DNA of 64,000 nucleotides from Basidiobolus meristosporus CBS 931.73 (GCA_002104905.1 MCFE01000229.1:1-64000), one strand, 5' to 3'; positions 10,665 to 22,350 are shown, counted from the stretch's first letter. Translations and numbers: made by a program. Notes: generated from the letters alone by a model not told the origin.

Positions 10665-11933
10665 TTAGACTGAGTCAACTTTCTTTGGGTCCATTCTTGT
10701 TCCCTCTGGGCTGATGAGGTAACCAAGAAATTCCACCACTCTCTGGTCAAATTCACACTTCTCTAGCTTGGCATAGAGACTAGCAGAGTCTAGTTTTCTC
10801 AATACTTTCTTGACATGTTCATCATGTTCATCTTGGCTCTTGGAGTATATGAGAATATCATCAAGGTAGATTACCACAAACTGGTCAAGGTACTCACAGA
10901 ATATTTCATTCATGAGGTGTTGAAACACAGCAGGGGCATTGGTGGGGCCAATGGCATTACTTTGTACTCAAAGTGACCATATCTTGTGCAAAAGGCAGTT
11001 TTCCATTCATCACCAGGCTTGATTCTGACAAGATTGTAAGCTCCTCCAAAGTCAATCTTGGTGAAGACTTGGGCAGCAGATAGCTGATCCAACAGTGTGT
11101 TGATCAGGGGCAGGGAGTAGCGGTTCTTGACTGTGATCTTATTGAAAGTACAGTAGTCCACACACATTCTGAGGGTCCCATCCTTATTCTTGACAAAGAG
11201 GATTGGGGCTCCAGTAGGTGATTTGGAGTGCTGAATAAAACCCTTCTGGAGGTTTTCTTGAATATAACTATGGAGTTCTTTCAACTCTGGCCGGGAGAGG
11301 TTATACATTGGGCCAAATAGAGGGGCTTTTCCATCTTCAAGGTCAATAGGGCAGTCATAAGGCCAATGATCAGGGAGGAGCTTTGCTTTCTTCTTGTCAA
11401 AGACATGGGCAAACTGTTGGTACTTGGCTGGTATATTTGCTGAGGGGGCTCCTTCAGCTGGCAAGGTATCTTGGGCTGTCAAACTGTTGGCAACAGTCTT
11501 TTCACGGTTATCAGGGTCTGGAAATTTCATGGAGCTGACTTGGTGGGATCTGGTGAATAACAGGATCTTGGATTTCCAATCAATAATTGGATTGTGGTAG
11601 CTCAGCCATGAGCTTCCAAGCACAATAGGATAGTGTGGTGAGTTGATGATGTTGAAGGCAATTCTTTCTTGGTGAGCAGTACTGGACAGCTGGAGTAAGC
11701 ATGCTTTGTGGGTAACAGCACCAGAGGAGAGTGATCTTCCATCAATAACTTCTACTTGGACTAGAGTGCTTCTGGACAAAGACTTGGTCAATGAAAGAGG
11801 ATAAAGCACCAGAATCAATCAGGGCTAGGACTGGGACAGGACTGGAGTCAGGGATCTGGATTTTGACAGGCATTCTCAAGGACTGGATAGATTTTGTGGC
11901 AAAGGAAGATTCTTGGATATGCTGGATTTTCAT
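10665..11933 (-). pseudogene. gypsy-1 protease and reverse transcriptase
   Basis: The protease starts near 11860 with LALIDSGALSSFID, an aspartic protease active-site motif. RT follows in 10910-11818 with GTLRMCVDYCTFNKITVKN, then KIDFGGAYNLVRIK. The catalytic segment [15 protein letters not shown] lies in the next frame (10665-10928), so a frameshift near 10920 breaks the palm domain. The usual DYRALN motif reads DYCTFN here. The protein would act in the cytoplasmic particle to copy the element RNA. Confidence 0.85.
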
Positions 11934-12889
11934 GGGTGGGTCCAGTTATAAGCCTGTCAGTGCAACTGGACATTGGAGTTTCCCAACAGATCTCAATCAG
12001 GTTGGTTACTGGAGGACTGCATGAGCTTGAAGCTGGACTTCTTGTTGGGGCAGGACTTGGCAAAGTGACGTGGTTGGCCACAGTATAGACAGAGGTTGGC
12101 GTGTTGATGTCTGGACTTTTCACTCTTTGATAGTTTCTTGTATTTGGCACTATCAATCTGCATAGGATCTTCTGGAGTGACTTGGGGAGCAGGAGGGGCT
12201 GGGACTGCAACAGGAATGTGTCTTTGACGGTTCTTTAGCTTCTTCTGGAATAGTCTGTTATCACACTGGATTGCTTGGTGCATAGCTTCAGGCAATGTAT
12301 CTGGATCTGGGAGTGTGAGTGGCAGATCACAAACTTCATCATTGAGGGCATCTTGGAATTGGCTAATCAAGGCTGCTTGCCCCCAGGAGCTGAGGTCACT
12401 GGAGAGTTGTCGGAATTCTGAGGCATAGACTGATGCTTGCTTGTTCCCTTGTTTGAGGGTTTTGATCTTGTTGGCAGCAGTTCTGGCTTGGTCAAGGTTA
12501 CCAAATGTTAGCTCCATTTCAGTAAGAAAGGCTTGGAAGTCTCTGAGTATGGGAGAGTTGGTCTCCACTAATGGGGAGAACCACTTGAGAGCTGTACCAG
12601 TAAGCAGGTTGGAGATGAAGCCAACTTTGGCCTGGTCAGTGGGGTACTGGTTGGGCTGGAGTGCAAGATTGTTCTTTAACATGTTGATGAAGCCATGGAA
12701 TTCATACTGAGAGCCACTGAACTTGGTAGCAGAAGTATACTTGGGTTCTTGGTAGACTGGGACATGGCTAGTTTGCTGGACACTTTGGTTCTGGAACTGA
12801 GCAAGAGTGTTGCAGAGGTCTGCATTGTCTTGCTGCAGTTAGGTAAAGGCAGCCATGAGCTGGGCAAAGTTCAGCTCTAGGTTGGACAT
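11934..12889 (-). pseudogene. gypsy-1 gag
   Basis: The likely start is the ATG at 12889 (MSNLELNFAQLMAAF). An in-frame stop follows after about 16 codons, where CAA or CAG has probably become a stop, and translation-like sequence resumes. A frame change near 12680 leads into 11993-12682, which holds the capsid-like region (GFISNLLTGTALKWF, then AFLTEMELTFG) and a zinc knuckle CLYCGQPRHFAKSC (CX2CX4HX4C). Gag would form the particle and package RNA. Confidence 0.8.
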
Positions 12890-13282
12890 GGTAGGAGAGG
12901 AAGATGGATGAACTTGCTAGGAATACTAGAATATACTAAACTAGATTGTAGATTTGTAAAGCCACTAGTATGTCAAGAATACAACTATTGAGCCACAATC
13001 CCCAACTTAAATAAGTTAGCGTCACTTCAGAAGGTACTGGTTTTGACATCCTTTGATAGAGTATTGTACTAAAGCTTCCAATACTGTAACATCTGTAAAC
13101 TCCACCAGCAGGGTAATAAATTGAATGCAGCTTTGACCAATAGTTCTACAAAGCTAAAGTATCTTTGCCTTTATAGGACAAGACTAGGGAAAGATGATGG
13201 GTGATACTTACGGTGAGTATTCCTTTTACAGGTTTTCTTGAAACTTTGGGCAGAAGGCAGGGACTCACAGGTAAGTCAGGAG
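12890..13282 (-). other. gypsy-1 5' leader
   Basis: About 390 untranslated bases between the primer site and the gag start. They resemble part of solo LTR family Y (9220-9600), sharing stretches such as GAGCCACAATCCCCAACTTA and AAGTATCTTTGCCTTTATA with small differences. This is where packaging signals would be expected; none can be named by eye. Confidence 0.5.
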
Positions 13283-13293
13283 AGTCTGATAAA
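13283..13293 (-). other. gypsy-1 self-priming primer-binding site
   Basis: On the minus strand this reads TTTATCAGACT, two bases after the end of the 5' LTR. It is the exact reverse complement of AGTCTGATAAA, which lies inside the LTR (13411-13421 on plus) about 34 bases downstream of a TATATATA motif. That is the arrangement of Tf1/sushi elements, where the first 11 transcript bases fold back and serve as primer. There is no TGG start as expected for a tRNA primer. The transcription start itself is inferred. Confidence 0.65.
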
Positions 13294-13295
13294 GC

Positions 13296-13816
13296 TGTTA
13301 TGAATAGACACAAGGCAGGAGGAAAAGCTAGGCACGGCAGGAAAGGACTTAGGTGTGGACCATCAAGGCAAGACAGGATTCAAGGCAAGGCTGTTTATTC
13401 AAGACCTGTGTTTATCAGACTGAGGAATACTTAAGGGGGGATAGGACTATATATACTTTTTGGCTATACTGATGCCAAGAGATATTAGCTAATACTAATG
13501 GGGTTGTGGGGTGAGGCACAGCAGCAGTGCTGGGGATAATAATAAAGAAGGCAAGGCACTGAGACAGGATGGAGAAGTGGATTGGGTCATCTGATCATGT
13601 GACTAACTCATGTGATCTGGTATTTCCATATATGGTACTGGACTATGAAAAATACAATGGGAAGCTTCCATGGAATGTTCCATTGTGTAACAATGGTTTG
13701 GAATGGTCAGGAACTTTCTGGAAGGTGGTAGAATGTTCCAGAAGGGATCTCTTAGAAATTGAGCTAGGAAGCTGAAACTTGGCATGGGTGTTCATGGTTG
13801 TCATGTGATCATGACA
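13296..13816 (-). repeat. gypsy-1 5' LTR with TATA-like promoter
   Basis: 521 bases, TGTTATGAATAG to GATCATGACA on plus. Read on minus, TATATATA (13448-13455) lies about 34 bases upstream of AGTCTGATAAA (13421-13411), the inferred 5' end of the transcript. It differs from the left LTR by scattered substitutions and small indels. Confidence 0.85.
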
Positions 13817-16800
13817 GATATTGCCTTGTTGGTCCACTAGTTGGTAAGTTGCAAATGGACATTCTCTGATGATCTTGAATGGTCATATCCAATGTTGTAC
13901 AAATTTCTTCCAAGTATTGTTTGTTAGCAATACCAAGCTGTCAACTGTCAAAGCCTCTGGTGATAGAGTCTTATTAAATCTCTGCTTCATCTTTTTAGCA
14001 CTTTAGAGACTTTTGCCTGTGCCTCCTGATGCTCTTGTTCCAATTTTTGGTGTATACTAGGCTCACTACGCTCAGCCTCCAAGTACTCAGCAACTTTTGG
14101 CTGTGTGAGATCTCCTGGAATCCTTGGCCTGCATCCCTACATTAAGTAAAACGGCAACTCTTGGGTAGTGCTGTGCACCCCAACTCTGCAGGCAAACAGT
14201 GCTTGGTCAATATACTCATCCCAAGTACTTATATCTTTATTTGCACACTTGGTGAGCATTTTCTCATGTAATCTATTAAGCCACTGAGTAACTCCCCTAG
14301 TTCTAGGGTGATAACCTAAAGTCTTCAGATGCTTGATCTATGCATTTGCAGGTATGCTTCCAACATTTTTGTCATAAAGTTGCTCCTTTATCAGACCAGG
14401 CTTCCACAGGGCATCCAAAGTTTATCAGGATGTCATTGTAATTGAGACCTGCAACTACTTGATCACTAGCTACTTGTACAGGTCTACCCACTGGCCATTT
14501 GGTGGCATGGTCAATTGCTATTATAATCCCCCAATTGCATTTTTCATTAGTGGGTAGTCTTCCAATAAAGTCAATTCCACATCTCTCATAGTCTCACAGG
14601 CTCCAACAGAAAGAGTTTAGCAATTCTCTGTGATTACCTTGGTTGATGTGGCAACTTGAGCATGTTTTCACCATCTTATCAATATCTTTTTTCAACCTGG
14701 GCCACCATGCTCTAGCTTTTACAGTGCTATAAACTCCATCATCTTCAAGGTGCTCATAGCCATTATGGAGCCTGTGTACTAAGTTTGGATAAGCCACCTA
14801 GTGGCAATAGGCAATAGGGCTTCCATCAGCAATTCAATGGAGTGTCACACTCTATACTATAAATTTACTAGTTTCATCCCAGACAATCATCTGGATATCT
14901 TGATCTACCTCATACGGAATGTCTTAGTACTCCAAATACTTTGGTAATAGGCTGAGCCAATCTTATTCATGTCCCAGATTGAGTTGAGCAACTTGTTCTA
15001 GTCCTCATAAGGTGTCAGTTACCATGATATTATCCCAGGGATGTAATCAATCTCCAGATCAAATTGTGGAATGTATTCACTCCATCTTGTCATTCTGCTG
15101 GATAGTACCTTCCAAGTAAATATATACTTGAGTTAGGCATGTTTGGTCTTCACAGTACACTCAACTCCTTTAAAGTAGCATCTCCATGTCTTTAGGCAGT
15201 GTATTATGGCAAGCATTTCCTCCATATGCACTGAATCTTACTCTGCTTAGTTCAGTTTCTTGGATTCAAAAGCAGCTGGGTATTTCTTTCTGTAATGTTT
15301 TTGGTGCAGTACTCCACCAGTTGCATGATTTGAAGCATCTGTGCAGAGTGTGAACTCTTTTCTGAAGTCGGGTATTTTTAAGCTTGGCAGCTTGACAAGC
15401 TAATTCTTGAGCATCTGAAATGCAAACTCACAGGCTATGGCCCACTTTAAGGTGTAGCCTTTCTTGAAGATATCAGTCAAAGGGACTGCAATAATTGCAA
15501 AGACCTTGAAAAATCTTTAATAATAAGAAGTGGTTCCAAGAAATTATCATGGTTCTGATATGTTATTGGGGTACTTCAGATTCTTGATAACTTCCACTTT
15601 AGTGAGGTGTAGGTAGCTCCTGCACTAGTCTTTATGTGCCCCAGATACTCAATGTGCTCCTGGAAGAACTCATACTCTGCTAGCTTGCTGTAGGGCTTTG
15701 TTTCTCTTAGCCTCCTCCACACCTTTTGAATGTGGTTGGAGTGGCCCTCCTTTTTCTTGTTGTATATTCATATGTCATCTAGGTAGATTACCACAAACCT
15801 GTACAAGTACTCCTGTAAGATGGTTTGTATCAAAGTCAAGAATGTTGCAGAGGCATAGGTGAGGCCAAATCACATACTAGGTACTTGTAATGGCTATATC
15901 TGGTCCTGAATACTATCTTGGGGATATCTTCTGGTTTCACCCAAATATGGTAGTATCCTGACATGAGGTCAATCCTGCTGAATATGGTAGCTCCTTTGTG
16001 CTGGTCCAAAAGCTCATCATTTCAAGGTATGGGGTACCTATACTTTGCAGTGACTGAGTTAAGGGCTCTGTAGTTAGTGCACCTCCTAAGTTATCCATCC
16101 TTCTTTTATGCAAAAAGTGCTGGTACTCCCCAAGGTGACTTGCCAGGCCTAAAGTATCCTGGCTTCAATAGTTTATTAGTTGGTTTCTTCATCTCTTCCA
16201 ATTCCAACAGACTCATCTTCTTGAGTGGTGTGCTCACGGGGGGGCATTATCCTGAGTCAATGACATGATCTATATCTCTGACTGATGGTTGGCTTACAAG
16301 CTCTTCTGGAAACATGTCTATATACTCCTTCAGAAGAGTCTGGACCTTTTAGTGAACTGGAGAAGACAGTTCATCCAGTAATAATGCCATGAGAGACATC
16401 TGTGTACCTTTCCTAAGTGCTCTGCAATACTTTGTCTAACTGAGTTCATTTGTGTTTAACATACCATAACTGCCCAAGTTGAAGTTCAGTCTGGTCAATA
16501 ATAGTTCATAGATCTGGTTATCTTTTTGAATCTGAGTGGTATGGGTTCTCCAATTGATTGATGGTTTATGGCTGAATAGCCATGTTTTTCCAAGTACCAG
16601 GTCAAATTTGCCATTTCCAAATATGTAGGCCAGTAAATTGTCTTCATAGTTATTAATCTGCATTCTTACTGGCTGAGTAAAATTGTTAATTTTGTGCAAG
16701 TTGTTGAAATACTGAACTATTTGGTATCCTTCAGCAGCAAACTTCTGCTTAGCAATTCTGGACTAGTCCTTGTCACTGTAGGACTAGTTTTCAGCCTTAA

Positions 16801-17327
16801 CTTTGCCACTTTCTTTCATATCTATGATCCTGTGACTATTCACCATAGTCAGGATCAAATTAGCACCTTTATTAGACTTTATGTACTAACCCTGAAACTA
16901 TTGCAGAATGATACTGAATGTTGAGAAACTCTCCTTACTTAGTGTTTCAGCTGTATTACTTCTACAAAGGTATAAATACTCAGCTTCTTCATGAATAGCA
17001 ACAATTCAACTATTAGTATTATTTCTTGGTAAGTTACTTATATCCAAGATACTTCTTATATTACAACAAGGGTTCCCATCAGCTGTAGAAACTAACGTTG
17101 ATTTGGTAGGTTTTAAGTTGATTTCAGCTTTCAAGGCATATTGCTCTGACAAGCACTTATTTGATGCTCCTGAGTTAATTATGATCTTGGCAGGTACTCC
17201 ATTGATCACCCCATCTAAGTATATGAGTTTCCCTGTGTGTGAGGTCATTTGGGATAAGTGTTATTTAGTAATATGGAAGGTGAGATCTGAGTACTCTTTA
17301 TATACATCCACTACCTCAACTTATTCT
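13817..17327 (-). pseudogene. gypsy-2: decayed Ty3/gypsy gag-pol, main part
   Basis: Follows the same order as the intact gypsy (24516 onward): integrase tail at 13817-14200, integrase core and zinc module at 14300-14800 (RAWWPRLKKDIDKMVKTC survives at 14594-14797), RNase H at 15180-15500, RT at 15560-16150 and protease at 16436-17248 (NSGASNKCLSEQYALKAEIN in place of [12 protein letters not shown]). Stops and small deletions occur throughout. The active-site Asp of the protease reads Asn. The copia-1 element interrupts it at 17328, and it resumes at 22014. The left end directly abuts the gypsy-1 LTR, so its own 3' LTR is missing. Confidence 0.75.
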
Positions 17328-17696
17328 TGTTGCAATTTAAGAAGTGATTTGTATATAAGGAACTTATCAAGAAATAGTGATAATAGTTGAACTTTTGTTT
17401 ATTCCTAAAGAAGCTCAGTATATATACCTTTGTAGAAGTAATAGAGCTGTAACACTAAGTAGGGAGGGCTTCTCAATATTCAGGAGCATTCTGTAAGAGT
17501 TTCACGGTTAGTACATAATGTTTGGTAATAGTGCTAATTTGATCCTGGCTATAGGGGAATAATTATAAGATCATATATCTGGAGAAAGTGGCAAAGTTAA
17601 GGCAGTAAATGAGTCCTACAGTGACTAAGACTAGTCTAGAATTGCTAAGTATATTTTTAGCTGCTGAATGATACAAAATAGTCCAATATTTCAACA
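17328..17696 (-). repeat. copia-1 3' LTR
   Basis: 369 bases, TGTTGCAATTTAAGAAG to AATATTTCAACA on plus. The adjoining internal sequence on minus is GAGGGGGAG, a polypurine tract directly before the LTR (17697-17705). Confidence 0.9.
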
Positions 17697-19070
17697 CTCC
17701 CCCTCAAGTAAATAATTTCTTGATCCCAATTTCTCTCTAAGGATCTCAAACAGTGGCCTAGCTAGGGGTTTTGTCAATATGTCTGCCACCATTTTGTCAA
17801 TTGGGCAGTAAACTAACTCCACTAAGTTATTTTCTACAGCTTCCCTCACAAAGTGAAGCTGTATATCAATTTGCTTAGTTCTGACATGATTAGTAGGATT
17901 TCTAGCTAATGACATACAACTTTGATTATCCTTGTAAATACATGTTGGTTCATCTGAATTAAAACCCAAGTCTTTGAATAATTTTTGTAGCCATATAGCC
18001 TCCTTAGTTGCTTGACATGCAGCCATATATTTGGCTTCAGTTATAGATAGGGCCACAGTTGGTTGTTTCTTGCAGTTCCAAGTAATAGCCTCACAAGCAT
18101 AAAGAAATACATACTCTCTAGTAGAGCGTCTGTCAATCAGATCCCTACCCCAATCTGAATCACTATAACCATCAAATATTTGCCTATTAGCTGCTCCAGA
18201 GTATTCCAGTAACATAGTTATGATACCTTGTAGGTATCTGAAAATCTGCTTAACTGCTGCAATTTGATCTGATCCATAATTCTGCATGAACCGACAGACT
18301 ATTCCAGCTGTCACTGCAATATCTGGACGTGTAGACACTCTCAAGTACATCAGGCTGCCAACCATTGATTGATAGGGAATGTTTTGGGCCATATTTGAGC
18401 TGTTTTCATCTATAACTGGCTGAGATTTGCTTAATTTCAGGTTATTGTCCATAGGGGCTGCTGCAAGTTTGTAATTTTCCATTTTGAAGCGTCAAAGAAT
18501 GTCCCTGATGCACTTAGGCTGACTCACCACAATTTTCTGTGTAGGTATGTCAAGTTTGACCTCAATTCCAAGAAAATAGCTCAATTTTCCAAGATCTTCC
18601 ATCTCAAACTTGCTGAGGAGATCTGATTTCATCTGTTTAAGTGCCTCTTGGTCACTTGTAGCTATAATTAGGTTGTCCACATAAAGAACTAGGATGATCA
18701 CACACTTTTTGAGCTGTTTCACATATATGCTGTGATCTGCAGTGCTACAAGAGAACCCAATTTCCTCTAGATATGTGTCAATCTTGTTACACCTTGCTCT
18801 AGGTGCCTGCTTAAGCCCATGCAACAATTTTATAGGCTTGCACACCTTATGGGGGCCTTTTGGACTGGTAAAACCTACTGGTTGCTCCATATATATAGTT
18901 TCTTGCAAATCCCCATTTAGAAAGGCAGTTTTGATGTCCATTTGGTGTGGATCTAGACTGTGTACAGCTGCCAGGGCTAGAACTGTCCCAATAAAGTTAA
19001 ACTTGGCAACCGGAGCAAATGTTTCCTTAAAGTCTAGACCCTGGATCTGGGAATAGCCTTTAGCCACCAA
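17691..19070 (-). pseudogene. copia-1 reverse transcriptase and RNase H
   Basis: RT occupies 18492-19070: MVAKGYSQIQGLDFKETFAPV, then QMDIKTAFLNGDL, then the catalytic segment LYVDNLIIAT. The last reads YVDN where active copia RTs have YVDD, a likely G to A change that would destroy activity. RNase H occupies 17691-18482 with YSDSDWGRD, ALSITEAKYMA and IDIQLHFVRE, and ends in LADILTKPLAR-like sequence (VADILTKPLARP). A single stop near 18489 separates the two halves, which are in the same frame. Confidence 0.9.
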
Positions 19071-20315
19071 TCTAGCCTTGTACTTATCAACGGCACCATT
19101 TGAGGTTATCTTGATCTTGTAGACCCATCTACATCCTATTGGCTTTCTCCCATTTGATAAATCTACCAGTTCCTACATTTTTGCCTTGATCAGTGATTGG
19201 TACTGCTCCTGCATGGCTTGATGCCACTTAGTAGCATCTGGTCCTTGCATTGCCTGTTCCAGATTCTGAGGTTTGGCACATAAGGCAAGATATGCTTCTT
19301 CATGATCATTGGATGTCTGCCACCAGGATACAGGGGCATTTCTTATTCTGGTGGATCTCCTAACTGGGATAATCTGTTCTGATCTGGAACTGGTAGAAGT
19401 ATCTTTCATCTCTGGCTGAATTTGGTACATATCCTCTTCATTAGTGTTGATTGCATCATCAGGCAGCTGGCAAATGATTTCTGTGGCTTTCTGATCTGAA
19501 TTCTCCTCAAATACAATGTCCCAGCTCTTGATCAGCTTCTGAATTTTGCCATCATACACTCTATATCCTTTAGTATCTTTACAATACCCAAAAAAGATCC
19601 CTTTCCTACTCTTTGATTCCAACTTTGAGCGTTATTTTTTCAGGGATGTGATAAAAAACATCACTGCCAAAGATCCTGAGGTGCTGGAGATCTGGTTTTT
19701 TGCCTGTATATGCTTCAAGGGTGTAGAATCACGTAGTGCTGTTGTTGGGCATCTGTTCTTGATGTATACAGTGGTAGCAACAGATTCAGCCCAAAACTTG
19801 TAGTCCATTCCCTTATCATATAGCATGGATCTTTCCATCTCTACTATTGTTCTATTTGCATGTTCTGCTACTCCATTTTGCTGTGGAGTATGAGGAACAG
19901 TGGTCTGTTGAAGTATACCAGTGGATGAGCAGTATTTTGCAAACTCTTTTGAGCAGTATTCCCCTCCATTGTCACTTTGTAGCACCTTCAATTTACACCC
20001 AGTTTGTGTTTCTGTCATATTCTTGAAGTGCTTAAACATCACTAAAGCTTCATCCTTTGTTTTGCGGAAGTACACCCATGTATATCCTGTCTTGTCATCA
20101 ATAAACGTCATAAAGTAACTCTGGGCTCCAAAGGACAGTGTTCTCATGGGGCCACATATGTCTGAGTGTACAATAGCCAGTATTTTGGTAGTATTGGTGC
20201 CTCCTGAGCTCTTGAAGCATTGCCTAGCTTGCTTGCCATATGAACATCCCTTACAGACATTCAATTTGATCGGGATTGTTTAATTTAGGCCCAAAACTAG
20301 TTGCTTTTTTACCAA
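19071..20315 (-). pseudogene. copia-1 integrase
   Basis: The core is in 19632-20264. VCKGCSYGKQARQCF belongs to the zinc-binding module. The three acidic residues are seen in IVHSDICGPM, VLQSDNGGEY and QQNGVAEHANRT. The tail and linker to RT run through 19173-19622. Stops at about 20313, 20280, 19629 and 19170 break it. One of them (in a normally NxTWELVDLP-like segment reading M-stop-ELVDLSNG) is best explained by TGG to TAG. Confidence 0.87.
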
Positions 20316-21608
20316 TTAGCTCATTCTCTGTTCCCCTATTTGTCCTAGCCTCCTATGCCATGTCTCCCAGTTTGTTTCATCAGTTTCAGCAATGTCTACA
20401 TGCTCAGGTACAATGATCTTGCATTGTAACTTGTATATATTGTGATCTCTAATTTCCAAAGCTAATTCTTGTCCATTTTCACTCAATATTGAGCAGCTCA
20501 GCTCAGTAAAAACAAATTTCAGTCCCTGAGTAGTTGCTTTACTGACTGAGAGTAGGTTCTTAGCTATTCCAGGTACATAGAGTATGTCAGTCAGTTTTAC
20601 TGTTGTTGCCCCTGAGTTGTCACTCATATTTAGTTGTATAGACCCACTGGCGGTAGCTTCCAATGCAGAGTTATCTCCCAGATAAACCTTTCTTACGGGA
20701 ATAGTCTTTAAGTTGCAAAACCAACCCTTTATATCACAAATATGCTGTGATGCTCCAGAGTCAATATACCATTCATTATTTTGGTTACATGCACTCTCTT
20801 GTACGGTTACAACTAACAGTTAGTCAGTAGTTATATGGTTTACCTGCTCTAGTTTCTGTTTTTTGTCTGCTTGTTTCTTCTTGCATTCTCTTGCCCAGTG
20901 TCCTGACTTTCTGCAGTGGTTACAGCAGCCAGGTTTTCTTTGGTTTTGTTGCTTTCCCTTCCTATCTGTGTGCCTTTCTGAACTGAATAAAGCAATATCT
21001 TCCATTTTCTCTGCTTGATCATTATGTCTGAGCTCTTCATGGAGAAGTCTTCCTTCGGCATAGTCTAAAGTCAAGTTGTCTTCTCTGCTTTCAAAAGAAA
21101 GTATAAGTGGCTCATACTTGTCTGGTAGGCTGCAAAGCAGACAGAGTATCTTTTCTTCATCATCTACACCAGCATTAGTACTGTGAAGTTCTTCTGCAAG
21201 TGTCTCCATTCTGGTAATGAGTTGTAGCATGTCATCATCTGGCTTCTTCCTCATGTTGAAGAACTTTTGTTTCAAATAAAGCTTGCTTGATACTGACGTT
21301 GCTCTAAAGATCTTCTTTAAGGATTCCCATGCTGCTTTGGCAGTATTTGAGGCATGGATTTGTCCAATGAAGGAGTCTTGCACATTGATTCATATGGCAT
21401 TGAAGGCCTTTCTCTCCTTCTCTTGAAACTTCTCCACATCTTCTGCTGTTCCTTTGGGCTCAACTTCCTTTCCTGTTACTATCTTCCAAAGTTTTCTTTC
21501 CTCAAGGTGGATCTGCATCTTGATTCTCCAAAGTCTGTAGTTCTTCCCATCAAACCTCTCCTTTACAGGGAAGATGTTGGTATTGCTCTCTATGCTGGTA
21601 GAAGTCAT
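20316..21608 (-). pseudogene. copia-1 gag and protease
   Basis: The gag start at 21608 reads MTSTSIESNTNIFPVKERF and is followed by the copia-type gag motif FDGKNYRLWRIKM. After one TGA at about 21387 (probably CGA to TGA) the same frame continues to a zinc knuckle CCNHCRKSGHWAREC near 20930. A stop near 20818 precedes the protease motif WYIDSGASQHICD near 20765, then LTDILYVPGIAKNLLSVSKA. All in one frame, as expected for a single copia polyprotein. Confidence 0.88.
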
Positions 21609-21631
21609 CTTTAGAATAGATTAAGGAGATT

Positions 21632-21644
21632 GGGGCTCATAACA
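21632..21644 (-). other. copia-1 primer-binding site (initiator tRNA-Met anticodon arm)
   Basis: On minus, directly after the 5' LTR, the sequence reads TGTTATGAGCCCC. TTATGAGCCC is complementary to the anticodon arm of initiator tRNA-Met (GGGCTCATAA). Priming from a cleaved half of this tRNA is established for Drosophila copia and yeast Ty5. The second copia family at 63842 has the same site. Confidence 0.75.
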
Positions 21645-22013
21645 TGTTGCAATTTAAGAAGTGATTTGGATATAAGGAACTTATCAAGAAATAGTGATAA
21701 CAGTTGAACTGTTGTTTATTCATAAAGAAGCTCAGTATTTATACCTCTGTAGAAGTAATACGGCTGAAACACTAAGTAGGGAGGGTTTCTCAATATTCAG
21801 GAGCATTCTGTAAGAGTTTCAGGGTTAGTACATAATGCTTGGTAATAGTGCTAATTTGATCCTGACTATAGGGGAATAATCATAAGATCATATATCTGGA
21901 GAAAGTGGTAAAGTTAAGGCATTAAATGAGTCCTACAGTGACTAAGACTAGTCTAGAATTGTTAAGTAAATTTTTAGCAGCTGAATGATACCAAATAGTC
22001 CAATATTTCAACA
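21645..22013 (-). repeat. copia-1 5' LTR
   Basis: 369 bases with the same ends as the 3' LTR at 17328. Followed on plus by ATTCT, the second copy of the target duplication. Confidence 0.9.
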
Positions 22014-22350
22014 ATTCTTGGCTACAATATGGCTGAAGCTTCTTGTTGACTGGTGTCCATTTCTTCTTAGAGGGCAGTATTGTGAGATGTGCCCATGCTG
22101 GTGGCAAGTGAAGCAAAGTCTTTCTTCTTACATTCTTCTGAGCTGGAATTCCTCTTCATAGCATCTGTACTATAGACACTGCTTCCAATTGTCTTCTTAC
22201 ATAGTGATTGTAACTTTTCTGATCAGTCACTGAAGACTTTATAACTCCAAATAGAGCTGAGTTGTAGTCATTGTTAATTGGAATGACTTTTTTCAATAGT
22301 CTGAGGTCTACAATAATTCACTTCCTTGTAAGTTTTTCTTTCAATTCTGA
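22014..22350 (-). pseudogene. gypsy-2 gag end, continued beyond copia-1
   Basis: Continues gypsy-2 at the exact base where copia-1 interrupts it and aligns with 27665-27990 of the intact element. It covers the zinc knuckle region (GGCAAGTGAAGCAAAGTC matches the intact copy closely) and the upstream gag. Homology ends near 22350. Confidence 0.7.

Larger units (their letters stand above)
6859..13816 (-). mobile_element. gypsy-1: chromodomain Ty3/gypsy (Tf1/sushi-like)
   Basis: An LTR retrotransposon on the minus strand with LTRs at 6859-7387 and 13296-13816, and gag, protease, RT, RNase H, integrase and chromodomain in Ty3/gypsy order. Removing the 1071-base solo LTR inside it and its 4-base duplication leaves about 5.9 kb. 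A purine tract GGAAAAGAAGAATAG abuts the left LTR, and a self-priming-type primer site abuts the right LTR. The 5 bases outside the two LTRs do not match (CTGCA and GATAT), and the flanks belong to different repeats, so the ends may come from recombination between two insertions. Several frameshifts and stops make it non-functional as it stands. Confidence 0.88.
17328..22013 (-). mobile_element. copia-1: complete Ty1/copia element
   Basis: 4686 bases with two 369-base LTRs and the 5-base target duplication ATTCT (17323-17327 and 22014-22018), inserted in gypsy-2 protease/gag. The internal region reads gag, protease, integrase, RT, RNase H, the Ty1/copia order. From the gag ATG to the RNase H stop (21608 to 17691) all readable pieces lie in one frame, broken by about seven nonsense codons and no frameshift. 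The LTRs differ at about 20 of 369 positions by hand count (roughly 95 percent identical), so the insertion is moderately old. Confidence 0.92.
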
